Assembly (NCBI GenBank): GCA_016932075.1
Contig: JAFGDP010000107.1
Span: 1 to 61,547 of the forward strand
DNA from: Chitinispirillaceae bacterium
GTDB lineage: Bacteria; Fibrobacterota; Chitinivibrionia; Chitinivibrionales; Chitinispirillaceae
DNA length: 61,547 nucleotides
Reading direction: 5' to 3'
The notes beneath the pieces were generated by a model that saw nothing but the letters and a program-made list of their open reading frames with translations, ran no database searches and was not told the DNA's origin. The position numbers and the translations under genes were made by a program. Below are positions 8,452 through 15,728 of the stretch, in pieces (within the stretch, counting starts at the first letter, position 1; every line of letters starts with the position of its first letter).

Positions 8452-9919
8452 GAAAAACGACGAACTGATCACCACAGCGCTTAAGCTTACCGCATCAATG
8501 GCGGCGCAGGAAAACATCATGGAGCTCATTGCACAGGGATTGTCCCTGTGCTTCATGGTGCTTGAGTGCGAGCGGGGTCTGCTCATCGTTGAAAACAGCG
8601 AAGGAAAGCGCACCGTGGCTGCACATGCCGGGAGCGGCGATGGCAACGGAGCATACAGCACGACCGCACTGCGCCTGGTCAAGGAAAAACAGGAACCGCT
8701 GCTCATCTCAGACACGGTGAGCGATGCCATGCTCAGCACGCAGGAGTCGATCAATACCCAGGACATCAGGTCAATTCTCTGCACCAGGCTTGATCTGCCC
8801 GAGAATCTTTTCACTGGACAAAAGGTTTTTCTGTACTGCGACAGCCATACCAACCGCCACCCCCTGACCGCTCGCGATCTGGAAACGTTCAGACTCCTCT
8901 CCCTGCTCATGGCAAACCTTGTGCGTAAATCAGAGATCGTGGCCGAGCAGGAGGCGCGCATCGAAGAGCTCAAGGGTCTTGTGCAGCAGAAACAGTTCGA
9001 GGACCTTATTTTCGGCAGCAAATCTTTTGACAAATGCCTAGCCATGGTCAGGCAGGGTGCCGCCACCGACGTCAGGGTGCTTCTGATCGGCGAGACCGGG
9101 ACCGGTAAGGAGTCGCTTGCCCGGATCGTACACAAACAAAGCCGCCGCTCAACAGGCCCGTTCCTCGCGGTCAATTGCGGCGCCATTCCGCCGAACCTCA
9201 TCGAAAGCGAGCTGTTCGGCCATGAAAAAGGCGCTTTTACCGGCGCGGTGGCGGCCAAAAAGGGGTATTTCGAAGAGGCTAATGGCGGCACCCTGTTCCT
9301 CGACGAAGCGGGCGAGCTTCCGGCCGCTGCGCAGGCACATTTTCTGCGCGTGCTCCAGGAGGGAGAGGTCATCCGGGTCGGCTCGACCAAGCCGATCAAG
9401 GTCGACGTGCGCGTCATTGCCGCGACCAACGTCAACCTTGAATCAGCGGTCAATGAAAACCGTTTCAGAAAAGATCTCTTTTACCGGTTGAACGAGTATC
9501 CCGTTTTTGTCCCGCCTATCCGCGACCGCGAAGAGGACGCGCTCCTGCTCGCCCGTTACTTTATCAAACAGTACAGCGAGATGTACGGCAATAAAACCGC
9601 CCGGTTTTCCCGCGAAGCCGAGAAGGCGATCCTCATGTACCACTGGCCGGGAAACGTTCGCGACATTCAGAACCGAGTTCAGCGCGCCGTGATAACGAAC
9701 CATGACAGCGCCATTACGGCCGATGACCTTGGTCTTTCCGGCGATCTCCCCTCCTATTCATCGCTTCATGAGGCGCGCGAGCAGGTTGACCGGGAGATGA
9801 TCGCTTTTGCCATGAAAAAATCGCCCGGCAACCTGACCAATGCGGCAAAACTTCTTGATATCGACCGCAAGAGCCTGCGCATCCTTCTTGAAAAGTACGG
9901 AATTGAGTACCGGGAATAG
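8429..9919 (+). CDS. GAF-type sigma54-dependent transcription activator
   Basis: A 496-residue bacterial enhancer-binding protein. Residues about 10-170 form a GAF-like sensor region. The AAA+ domain has Walker A GETGTGKE (221-228), the sigma54-contacting loop GAFTGA (268-273), Walker B TLFLDEA (288-294) and later arginine-finger regions (FRKDLFYRLNEYPV). The C-terminal Fis-type helix-turn-helix lies near residues 455-490 (NLTNAAKLLDIDRKSLRILL). There is no receiver or FHA domain, so control by the co-transcribed kinase, if any, would act through the GAF region or linker. The gene overlaps the kinase by 23 bases. It implies sigma54 promoters nearby; the elements at 5392 and 10919 are the natural candidates. 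Confidence 0.9.
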   Translation: MPQAARDEKNDELITTALKLTASMAAQENIMELIAQGLSLCFMVLECERGLLIVENSEGKRTVAAHAGSGDGNGAYSTTALRLVKEKQEPLLISDTVSDAMLSTQESINTQDIRSILCTRLDLPENLFTGQKVFLYCDSHTNRHPLTARDLETFRLLSLLMANLVRKSEIVAEQEARIEELKGLVQQKQFEDLIFGSKSFDKCLAMVRQGAATDVRVLLIGETGTGKESLARIVHKQSRRSTGPFLAVNCGAIPPNLIESELFGHEKGAFTGAVAAKKGYFEEANGGTLFLDEAGELPAAAQAHFLRVLQEGEVIRVGSTKPIKVDVRVIAATNVNLESAVNENRFRKDLFYRLNEYPVFVPPIRDREEDALLLARYFIKQYSEMYGNKTARFSREAEKAILMYHWPGNVRDIQNRVQRAVITNHDSAITADDLGLSGDLPSYSSLHEAREQVDREMIAFAMKKSPGNLTNAAKLLDIDRKSLRILLEKYGIEYRE

Positions 9920-9949
9920 TACACCATAAGCCCTGTTGTTTGATACTGT

Positions 9950-9994
9950 AGCTGGCAAAGCCATCCAATAACCTTCTTTCCTGCTTTGCCAGCT
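9950..9994. terminator. 12-bp inverted repeat after activator gene
   Basis: AGCTGGCAAAGC (9950-9961) and GCTTTGCCAGCT (9983-9994) are exact complements separated by 21 bases, 30 bases after the activator stop. No T tract follows. It may end the transcript or be part of a dispersed element, because the word TACTGTAGCTGGCAAAGCC has relatives at 22180 and 46733. Confidence 0.45.
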
Positions 9995-10005
9995 TAGAGT
10001 GGAAC

Positions 10006-10063
10006 TTGAAATTTGATGCACACAGATGCTATATTTGAATCATAATGAATCAATAGTGCATCA
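10006..10063 (+). promoter_or_regulatory. vapBC promoter with flanking inverted repeat
   Basis: TTGAAA (10006-10011) and TATATT (10030-10035), 18 bases apart, form a plausible sigma70 promoter. An 8-bp inverted repeat, TGATGCAC (10014-10021) and GTGCATCA (10056-10063), lies across it, with arm centres 42 bases (four helical turns) apart. This is the arrangement expected of an operator autoregulated by a ribbon-helix-helix antitoxin. Confidence 0.55.
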
Positions 10064-10082
10064 CCTACCAAAGGCAACCAGA

Positions 10083-10340
10083 ATGACCGCTCTTACTATC
10101 AGAAAGATCCCGCGTGCTGTCGAGAAGGCCATTCGTGAGAAGGCTCATAGTCGGCATATTAGCCTGAATAAAGCCGTTATCAGTATTCTTGAAGATTCGG
10201 TAGCCGGAAACAAATCGGGGAAAACCAACAAATATCACGATCTGGATTGGATGTGCGGTATCTGGAACACGAAAGAGTTCAAGGCTTTCAAACGGCATCT
10301 CACCCATACGCGTAAAATTGATGGCGAAATCTGGCAGTGA
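10083..10340 (+). CDS. FitA/VapB-like antitoxin
   Basis: An 85-residue protein starting MTALTIRKIP, with an N-terminal ribbon-helix-helix pattern (basic beta strand, then VEKAIREKAHSRHISLNKAVISIL), and a C-terminal tail (WNTKEFKAFKRHL) that would wrap the toxin. The family binds operator DNA through the N terminus and neutralises the PIN toxin through the C terminus. The ATG at 10083 matches the usual antitoxin length; an upstream in-frame ATG at 10026 would lie inside the operator repeat. Its stop overlaps the toxin start by four bases (GTGA), typical of toxin-antitoxin operons. Confidence 0.8.
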   Translation: MTALTIRKIPRAVEKAIREKAHSRHISLNKAVISILEDSVAGNKSGKTNKYHDLDWMCGIWNTKEFKAFKRHLTHTRKIDGEIWQ

Positions 10341-10735
10341 ACGGCATCCTTCTCGATACTTCAGCATATTCCGAACTGGCCAGAGGCAACCAAAAGGTGC
10401 TTGATGTTGTTCAATCGGCAGAGACCATCTGTGTCAATCCAATCATTCTCGGGGAGTTGCTTTCAGGGTTTGCCAAAGGAAACCGTGAAAAGGAAAATAT
10501 TGGTTTACTGGAAAAGTTCCTTGATTCACCTCGCTGTACCGTACTGCCAATTATAGGCGAGTCTGCCAAACGATATGCATCTATTTGCACAACCCTGAAA
10601 AAAGCAGGCACTCCGATCCCCACAAATGACCTTTGGATTGCCTCAACAGCCATGGAGCATGGATTAACCGTGGTCACTACCGACCATCATTTTACCCGCA
10701 TTCCACAAATTCTCTGTCAATTGATCGTAAAATAG
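10337..10735 (+). CDS. vapC: PIN-domain toxin, VapC/FitB-like ribonuclease
   Basis: A 132-residue PIN-domain protein starting at GTG, overlapping the antitoxin stop. Acidic catalytic residues are in place: Asp in ILLDTSAYSEL (residue 7), Glu in ILGELLSGF near 40, Asp in TNDLWIAS near 97 and Asp in VVTTDHHF near 115. These coordinate metal for cleavage of RNA, in characterised members often tRNA or rRNA. Nothing suggests inactivation. The pair interrupts an otherwise signalling-related gene block and may be a transferred module, though no mobile-element ends are seen. Confidence 0.85.
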   Translation: MNGILLDTSAYSELARGNQKVLDVVQSAETICVNPIILGELLSGFAKGNREKENIGLLEKFLDSPRCTVLPIIGESAKRYASICTTLKKAGTPIPTNDLWIASTAMEHGLTVVTTDHHFTRIPQILCQLIVK

Positions 10736-10835
10736 CTGTTTTCCGGGGTAAAACACCCGCACAAGCGACTCGTCCCCCTCTTCTTCAAAAAATCAATAGG
10801 TTAGATTGAATTCCCCGTGAAAAAACCCCTTAAAC

Positions 10836-10851
10836 CGGGAAAAAGTTCCCG
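10836..10851. promoter_or_regulatory. Palindromic operator candidate B
   Basis: CGGGAAAAAGTTCCCG is a perfect 6+6 inverted repeat with a four-base centre (AAAG). It carries the same GGGAA-N4-TTCCC core as 5219-5236, with the centre in reverse complement (CTTT there). It lies about 75 bases before the sigma54-like element at 10919. Confidence 0.5.
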
Positions 10852-10918
10852 ATTTTATTCTTGAGCAGTACTTTATAAAATCTTTTTATTATCTACATTA
10901 TCAATATATTACTGTATA

Positions 10919-10981
10919 TGGCATAGGGTTTGATTTGTGTCTATTACAGATCAGCGCAAAGACTTCAAAACCAAACCCTAT
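10919..10981 (+). promoter_or_regulatory. Sigma54-like element plus 10-bp leader inverted repeat
   Basis: TGGCATA-N4-TTGA at 10919-10933 matches the element before the first lipoprotein gene at 13 of 15 bases. The 10-bp word ATAGGGTTTG (10923-10932) is exactly complementary to CAAACCCTAT (10972-10981), which directly precedes the AAAGGAGG ribosome-binding site. If both arms are transcribed, the stem could affect ribosome access. If the element is the promoter, the left arm would not be transcribed. Confidence 0.4.
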
Positions 10982-10994
10982 AAAGGAGGCAGTC

Positions 10995-11783
10995 ATGAAG
11001 CACTTGATCACCCTTACAGCCCTGTTCAGCATGATGCTCCTGCCTGGCTGCGCATCAACGGCTCAGGCCGGCGGGACATCGGTCTCTGTCTCGGTCGGTT
11101 TCTCTTCAGGATACGTGACCTGTTATGACGAGGACATGGAGTGGGATAATCTAATCGTGATCGACAATTCCAGGGTCGGGTTCTGGGTCATGCTCCCGTC
11201 CGGACGCTGGGTGTTCCGTTGCCGGAGCATGTGGTGGAGCAGCGCCTATGATGAGTGGTGCTTCGGACCCTGGTATTACGACTACAGTATCGTGTACCGC
11301 TGCCACTGCCACAGCCATTATCATCCGTACTGTCCATTCCATGGAATACGTTTCCATGTGTACATGCACAAACACTATCCGAAATGGCATAAGCGTCATT
11401 TTATACACCATCGTGGAGCCTATGTCCGCCGGGTTGACAGCCACCATCGCGACCGGCACGGGGCAACCGTGGTGCGGCATGTCGAGAGGCGAAACGGCAA
11501 GGACGTCCAGACGCACCATCAGAGCCAGAAACAAAAGGACGTGGTGCGGGAAAAAAGGACTCCCGTCCGCACGATAAAAAAGACCACCACGGTCACCCGT
11601 GAAATACAAACGCCGGTGCGGACCAACGAAACACGGCGCTCTGCCTCAATCAGCAACAATCAGAGCACTAAACAACAGGTAAAGGTCACCAGATCGCGCA
11701 CGGTTGTCAGGCAGCCGGCGCAGACGCGCACGAGCAAATCAGTGACACGCACCCAGACACGCAAAAACAGCCGTAAGAGGTAG
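10995..11783 (+). CDS. His/Trp-rich, basic-tailed predicted lipoprotein
   Basis: A 262-residue protein with a lipoprotein signal ending in LLPGC (Cys about residue 19). The middle (about residues 35-150) is very rich in Trp, Tyr, Cys and His, including YRCHCHSHYHPYCPFHG and HKHYPKWHKRHFIHH, which could bind metal. The last 100 residues are low-complexity and highly basic (Thr, Arg, Lys, Gln, Ser), such as TKQQVKVTRSRTVVRQ. I do not recognise the family. The ATG at 10995 follows AAAGGAGG by five bases. It has the same promoter layout as the lipoprotein at 5465, and is followed by a perfect terminator hairpin and a second small basic secreted protein. Confidence 0.72.
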   Translation: MKHLITLTALFSMMLLPGCASTAQAGGTSVSVSVGFSSGYVTCYDEDMEWDNLIVIDNSRVGFWVMLPSGRWVFRCRSMWWSSAYDEWCFGPWYYDYSIVYRCHCHSHYHPYCPFHGIRFHVYMHKHYPKWHKRHFIHHRGAYVRRVDSHHRDRHGATVVRHVERRNGKDVQTHHQSQKQKDVVREKRTPVRTIKKTTTVTREIQTPVRTNETRRSASISNNQSTKQQVKVTRSRTVVRQPAQTRTSKSVTRTQTRKNSRKR

Positions 11784-11793
11784 CTTGTGAGTA

Positions 11794-11822
11794 ACGGAAG
11801 CCCTGAACAACAGGGCTTCCGT
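11794..11822 (+). terminator. 12-bp hairpin terminator
   Basis: ACGGAAGCCCTG and CAGGGCTTCCGT form a perfect 12-bp stem around AACAA, ten bases after the stop. Only a weak T-rich tail (ATAGATTT) follows. Confidence 0.7.
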
Positions 11823-11895
11823 ATAGATTTGATCACACCAGGATATGCTTGATAAAAACATGAAAAAACCGTATTTTAAGAGTAAGAAGGTTCTT

Positions 11896-12180
11896 ATGAA
11901 AAAGCTATCACCGACATTCCTCATTCTCCTGGCCCTTGTTTTCCTTTTCGCATCATCCCAACCAGTCTCAGCCGGATCTGGAAACAAGTATTCGAAGCAG
12001 GAGGAAGAGCAGGTACGCGTGAAAATCGTGCGCGACTCCCACAATACGATACGGCCCATGCCCCTTGCCGATGACAAACCGATCAATCCGGTGGCAAAGC
12101 CGAAAAAAAAATCCCCGGAAAAACACAAACAGGATCACCGCACGGAAAAAAGAAGCAAGAAAAAAGTCCGGCGGCGCTGA
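11896..12180 (+). CDS. Small secreted basic protein
   Basis: A 94-residue protein with a Sec signal peptide (hydrophobic LSPTFLILLALVFLFASS, cleavage near VSAG). The short mature chain ends in a strongly Lys/Arg-rich tail (KPKKKSPEKHKQ, RSKKKVRRR). The start at 11896 follows AAGAAGG by five bases; in-frame ATGs at 11845 and 11860 lack a ribosome-binding site. The function is unknown. The basic tail resembles that of the preceding lipoprotein in character but not in sequence. It might bind anionic surface polymers or nucleic acid. A clear terminator follows. Confidence 0.65.
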   Translation: MKKLSPTFLILLALVFLFASSQPVSAGSGNKYSKQEEEQVRVKIVRDSHNTIRPMPLADDKPINPVAKPKKKSPEKHKQDHRTEKRSKKKVRRR

Positions 12181-12204
12181 ACGTTCTCAAACCTGAAACA
12201 TCAG

Positions 12205-12229
12205 GGACGGAAGCAATCCGTCCTTTTTA
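12205..12229 (+). terminator. Intrinsic terminator
   Basis: GGACGGA-AGCAA-TCCGTCC, a perfect seven-pair stem with five-base loop, followed by TTTTTAATTTT. Confidence 0.88.
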
Positions 12230-12270
12230 ATTTTATACTAATTATTTTCATATTTTTCAGGTGCAAGGCC

Positions 12271-13119
12271 ATGTCCCGAATACACGTCGCAATCCTGACC
12301 TTCAACAACTGCCGCATGCTTGTTGATCTGCTTCATGATGTCCAGAGGCAAACGCTGAAGCCTGCCAAGGTCTTCGTGGTCGACAATGCTAGCGAGGACG
12401 ACACCGCGATCGTGCTGCACAAGCAGTTCAAGCGGGTCATATACGAGCGGTTAAATGAAAATGCAGGCAGCTCGGGCGGGTATCACCGGCTGATCGAGCG
12501 TGCGTACCCGGATGCCGACTTTGTATGGACGCTCGATGACGACGTCAGGCTCGAACCCGATGCGCTGGAAAAACTGGTTGCAGGATATGATGCTCTGAGC
12601 GCGCAGCACCGGCTGGCCGCGGTAAGGAGCGCGGGCAGGTTTCATCGCGATCCGCAGCCGACCCGGCTCCGGATGATCCCCTGGCGCGGTACGCTTTTCC
12701 GGACCTCGGTCATACAGGAGATCGGACTTCCGCGCAACAACTATTTCCTGTACGGCGATGATTTCGAATATTCGCTGCGCATTAAAAAACGCGGCTATGT
12801 CTGTTACTGGATTCCGTCAAGCAAGTGCAGCGAAACACGCAGCGCAAACAAAATACGGTTCGAAAAATTCGGCAAGGTATTCGCCATCTACTCCTCCCCG
12901 TTCCGGCACTACTACGGTTTCAGAAACGAGATCAACATTCTTCTGGAATACCGGCGCTACGGCGACCTGTTTAAAACGCTCATGTACGCGGTAAAGGTGA
13001 TTGCCGGACTTGTACTCTGGTATGGCGACGGAAAATCAGGGATGATTGCGGCGGTGCTCTACGGCGTCAAAGACGGTTTCGGCGGCAGGCTCGGGAAAAA
13101 TCCGCGCTACCTTCCCTGA
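12271..13119 (+). CDS. GT2-family glycosyltransferase
   Basis: A 282-residue GT-A fold enzyme. The N terminus VAILTFNNCRMLVDLLHDV and VVDNASEDDT form the nucleotide-sugar pocket. The metal-binding motif is TLDDDVRLEPDALEKL near residues 90-105, and YGDDFEYSLRIKKRGY near 165 supplies a likely catalytic Asp. The NENAGSSGGYHR segment is shared with rhamnosyl- and galactofuranosyl-transferases (GlfT2-like), which build cell-surface polysaccharide. There is no strong membrane segment. It stands alone between terminators, so sugar donor and acceptor remain unknown. Confidence 0.83.
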   Translation: MSRIHVAILTFNNCRMLVDLLHDVQRQTLKPAKVFVVDNASEDDTAIVLHKQFKRVIYERLNENAGSSGGYHRLIERAYPDADFVWTLDDDVRLEPDALEKLVAGYDALSAQHRLAAVRSAGRFHRDPQPTRLRMIPWRGTLFRTSVIQEIGLPRNNYFLYGDDFEYSLRIKKRGYVCYWIPSSKCSETRSANKIRFEKFGKVFAIYSSPFRHYYGFRNEINILLEYRRYGDLFKTLMYAVKVIAGLVLWYGDGKSGMIAAVLYGVKDGFGGRLGKNPRYLP

Positions 13120-13464
13120 AAGCCGTAGTCCGCCCCCACCCTGAACCGGACGCGATCTCCCTGTTCCGGGACTTTTTAGCCATTCGTTCATAATACCGTT
13201 TCCCTTGCTTTTCTATCTCCTTTGCAAACTTCCAGACCGATGCCATACACGACTCCTTTTCGATTATAATGTAACCAATTCGTTTTTATGAAATAACGAA
13301 TACACCTGTTAGACAACAGACATTGCCATCCCTGGCAGAGCGGAATTGCTATCACCTATATTGTCATAAGAAGGCGAAACACCATGCTGGGTTCCAATAT
13401 TCCTGTAGCGACCTTAATGGTAGTATTACTTGCTTCGCTCGATCTTTTTTCAGGAGAGAACACC
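13120..13464. other. Intergenic region without a recognised gene
   Basis: About 345 bases lie between the glycosyltransferase and the ATG favoured for the peroxiredoxin. An imperfect CCGGA/TCCGG pair near 13143-13169 followed by CTTTTTAG could end the upstream transcript. An in-frame ATG at 13384 with an AGAAGG site would extend the peroxiredoxin with a hydrophobic segment; see that entry. Nothing else is recognised. Confidence 0.4.
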
Positions 13465-13923
13465 ATGCTGCTTTCAATCAATACCCCTGCGCCAGATTTC
13501 ACGCTGTATAGCACTGACCGGGATTCCGTTTCCCTGAGCGACTTCAAAGGCAAACACTATGTGGTCCTGATCTTCTATCCCGGCGACCAGACCCCCGGAT
13601 GCACGGCGCAGCTTTGCGCGATCCGCGACGACTACAAGGAATTCGAAACAAAAAACACACGCGTGTTCGGCGTCAATCCCGGGGATATGAAATCACACAA
13701 AAAATTCATAGATAAACACCGTTTTCAGTTCCTACTGCTTATTGATGAGGATCGTGCCGTGGCAAAACGATACGGCTGCGACGGCTGGCCCATGATCAGG
13801 AGAACCGTCTACGTGATAGACCCGGAAGGAACTATTATCTACGCCAAAAGAGGCAAACCGACGACCAAGGAACTGTTGGAAGCAATTCCACAAAAGACCC
13901 CTGACACCATCGAGGATGAGTGA
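13465..13923 (+). CDS. bcp: Peroxiredoxin, Bcp/PrxQ type
   Basis: A 152-residue thiol peroxidase. The peroxidatic Cys is in FYPGDQTPGCTAQLCAIRD, with a second Cys five residues later, the arrangement of the PrxQ/Bcp class that forms an intramolecular disulfide. It reduces hydrogen peroxide and organic peroxides using thioredoxin. The start at 13465 follows AGGAGA and gives the normal Bcp length. An alternative ATG at 13384, with AAGAAGG upstream, would add 27 residues whose centre (IPVATLMVVLLASLDLF) is hydrophobic like an export signal. Both starts share the context ACACCATGCTG. Cytoplasmic location is the default call. Confidence 0.85.
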   Translation: MLLSINTPAPDFTLYSTDRDSVSLSDFKGKHYVVLIFYPGDQTPGCTAQLCAIRDDYKEFETKNTRVFGVNPGDMKSHKKFIDKHRFQFLLLIDEDRAVAKRYGCDGWPMIRRTVYVIDPEGTIIYAKRGKPTTKELLEAIPQKTPDTIEDE

Positions 13924-14179
13924 AGGCGCTTACGGGAACCTCCCTTTCAACTGTGACAGCCAAGACTCCCCCCATGCAATCGTCAACGTATTAATATTTT
14001 TTACCGGACGCGCCTGGAATAGGAATCCTGTCAAAGCAATTCGAAGCACATACGGTATGGGTTTTGTGACAAAAGTATGATATACTACTGCCATAAAGCC
14101 TTTTTGCATCAATTCTCTTTTTACATGCGATGCATGCCTGTTCAACCGCTTTTACAAAAGAAATGCCGGTTTTACTGAT

Positions 14180-15436
14180 ATGGAATCTCTAAAAGAGCTC
14201 TATCGAATCGGCAATGGTCCTTCCAGCAGCCATACCATTGGTCCGCAGAGAGCCGCACTCCTATTTGCTTCGAAATATCCCGACGAGAAAAAATATCGTG
14301 TAACGCTCTTCGGAAGCCTTGCGGCAACCGGCAGAGGACACTGGACCGACAAGGCCATTATTGCTGCCATGCGGCCGATACGAACCGAAATCACCTGGAA
14401 GCCCCGCGTATTTCTGCCCGAACATCCCAACGGAATGCGCTTTGAAGCAATTGACCATACGGCAAAGGTGAAAGGAACGTGGACAGTCTATAGTACCGGC
14501 GGCGGGGCAATCAGCGACTGTTCATCAAAGGGAAGAAAAAAAAGCTGCTACCCTCTGTCCTCGATGAGCGCGATACTGCGCTGGACCGAAAGGACCGGCG
14601 CATCGCTGTGGGAATATGTGGAATCTGTCGAAGGGAAACCGCTCTTCGAGTATCTGAGAGACGTGTGGGGCGTCATGAAAAAGGCCATTGCGCGGGGACT
14701 TGACCAGGAAGGAGTGCTGCCCGGCCCTCTGAAATTGCGCCGCAAGGCATCATCCTATTTTCTGAAGGTGCATAATTTCAGCGGTTCCCTCAAGGACAAA
14801 TCATTGATCTATTCCTATGCGCTGGCCGTGGCCGAAGAGAACGCGGCCGGCGGTCTGATCGTCACTGCTCCCACGTGCGGTTCAAGCGGCGTGCTGCCGG
14901 CCGTGTTGAAAATGCTGCAGGACAGCAACAGGTTTACCGATCAGAAGATCGTGCATGCATTGGCGACCGCCGGCCTGTTCGGAACCCTGGTAAAGGCAAA
15001 GGCTTCCATTTCAGGCGCCGATGTCGGATGCCAGGGCGAAATAGGAACGGCCTGCGCCATGGCCTCGGCCGCAGCAACACAGCTTCTTGGCGGAACGCCG
15101 TCCCAGGTCGAATATGCCGCTGAAATGGGTATGGAGCACCACCTGGGTTTGACCTGTGATCCCATTGCCGGACTGGTCCAGATTCCCTGCATCGAAAGGA
15201 ACGCATTCGCGGCAATACAGGCATTGAATACCGCAACGTATGCACTGCTGTCCGACGGAAGGCATATCGTTTCATTTGATAAAATCGTCACGGCAATGAA
15301 CCGCACCGGCCATGATTTGCCCCGAATTTACAAGGAAACATCACAAGGCGGGCTCGCCGCCATCGGCATAGAACGGGAAACCAAAAAAAACAGGGCCCGG
15401 CGTGCTAGGTTTGAAAAACAACAGCACAATACCTGA
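14180..15436 (+). CDS. sdaA: L-serine ammonia-lyase, [4Fe-4S] type
   Basis: A 418-residue single-chain L-serine dehydratase that converts L-serine to pyruvate and ammonia. The N-terminal beta domain starts with the substrate motif RIGNGPSSSHTIGP. The alpha domain carries the cluster cysteines in APTCGSSGVLP, GCQGEIGTACAMA and LTCDPIAGLVQIPCIERNA. No ACT domain is present. The N-terminal motif occurs within 20 residues of the ATG at 14180, as in the family, although no ribosome-binding site is obvious. It is a single-gene unit. The oxygen-labile cluster would depend on Fe-S assembly, for which nifU is the only gene in view. Confidence 0.93.
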   Translation: MESLKELYRIGNGPSSSHTIGPQRAALLFASKYPDEKKYRVTLFGSLAATGRGHWTDKAIIAAMRPIRTEITWKPRVFLPEHPNGMRFEAIDHTAKVKGTWTVYSTGGGAISDCSSKGRKKSCYPLSSMSAILRWTERTGASLWEYVESVEGKPLFEYLRDVWGVMKKAIARGLDQEGVLPGPLKLRRKASSYFLKVHNFSGSLKDKSLIYSYALAVAEENAAGGLIVTAPTCGSSGVLPAVLKMLQDSNRFTDQKIVHALATAGLFGTLVKAKASISGADVGCQGEIGTACAMASAAATQLLGGTPSQVEYAAEMGMEHHLGLTCDPIAGLVQIPCIERNAFAAIQALNTATYALLSDGRHIVSFDKIVTAMNRTGHDLPRIYKETSQGGLAAIGIERETKKNRARRARFEKQQHNT

Positions 15437-15728
15437 TTATAAGAACAACGAACAGTAATTTTCCATACCACACTAGCGGCACGGTATCTGCGGACGACGG
15501 GATTGCGGCCAGGGCTCGCATCTGCCAGTTATACCATCCCGCAGTGCAAAATTCACGGCCTCGATTGGCGGATTATATCGTCTGCCCCGACATGGTTTGT
15601 TATTTCCTTTTCACTCTCCAATCTCTCTTGCTTTCCCTTCCGGGACAATATATTCTTGTATCGTCGCCAAGGCGTCTGGCACCTATCATCACGCTTTTAA
15701 ATAACCCCGTCCCGCTCAGGGAGGCCGT

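Noticed and set aside
13924..14179. Possible riboswitch before the serine dehydratase
   Set aside because: No recognisable conserved core or ordered set of stems is visible in the spacer.
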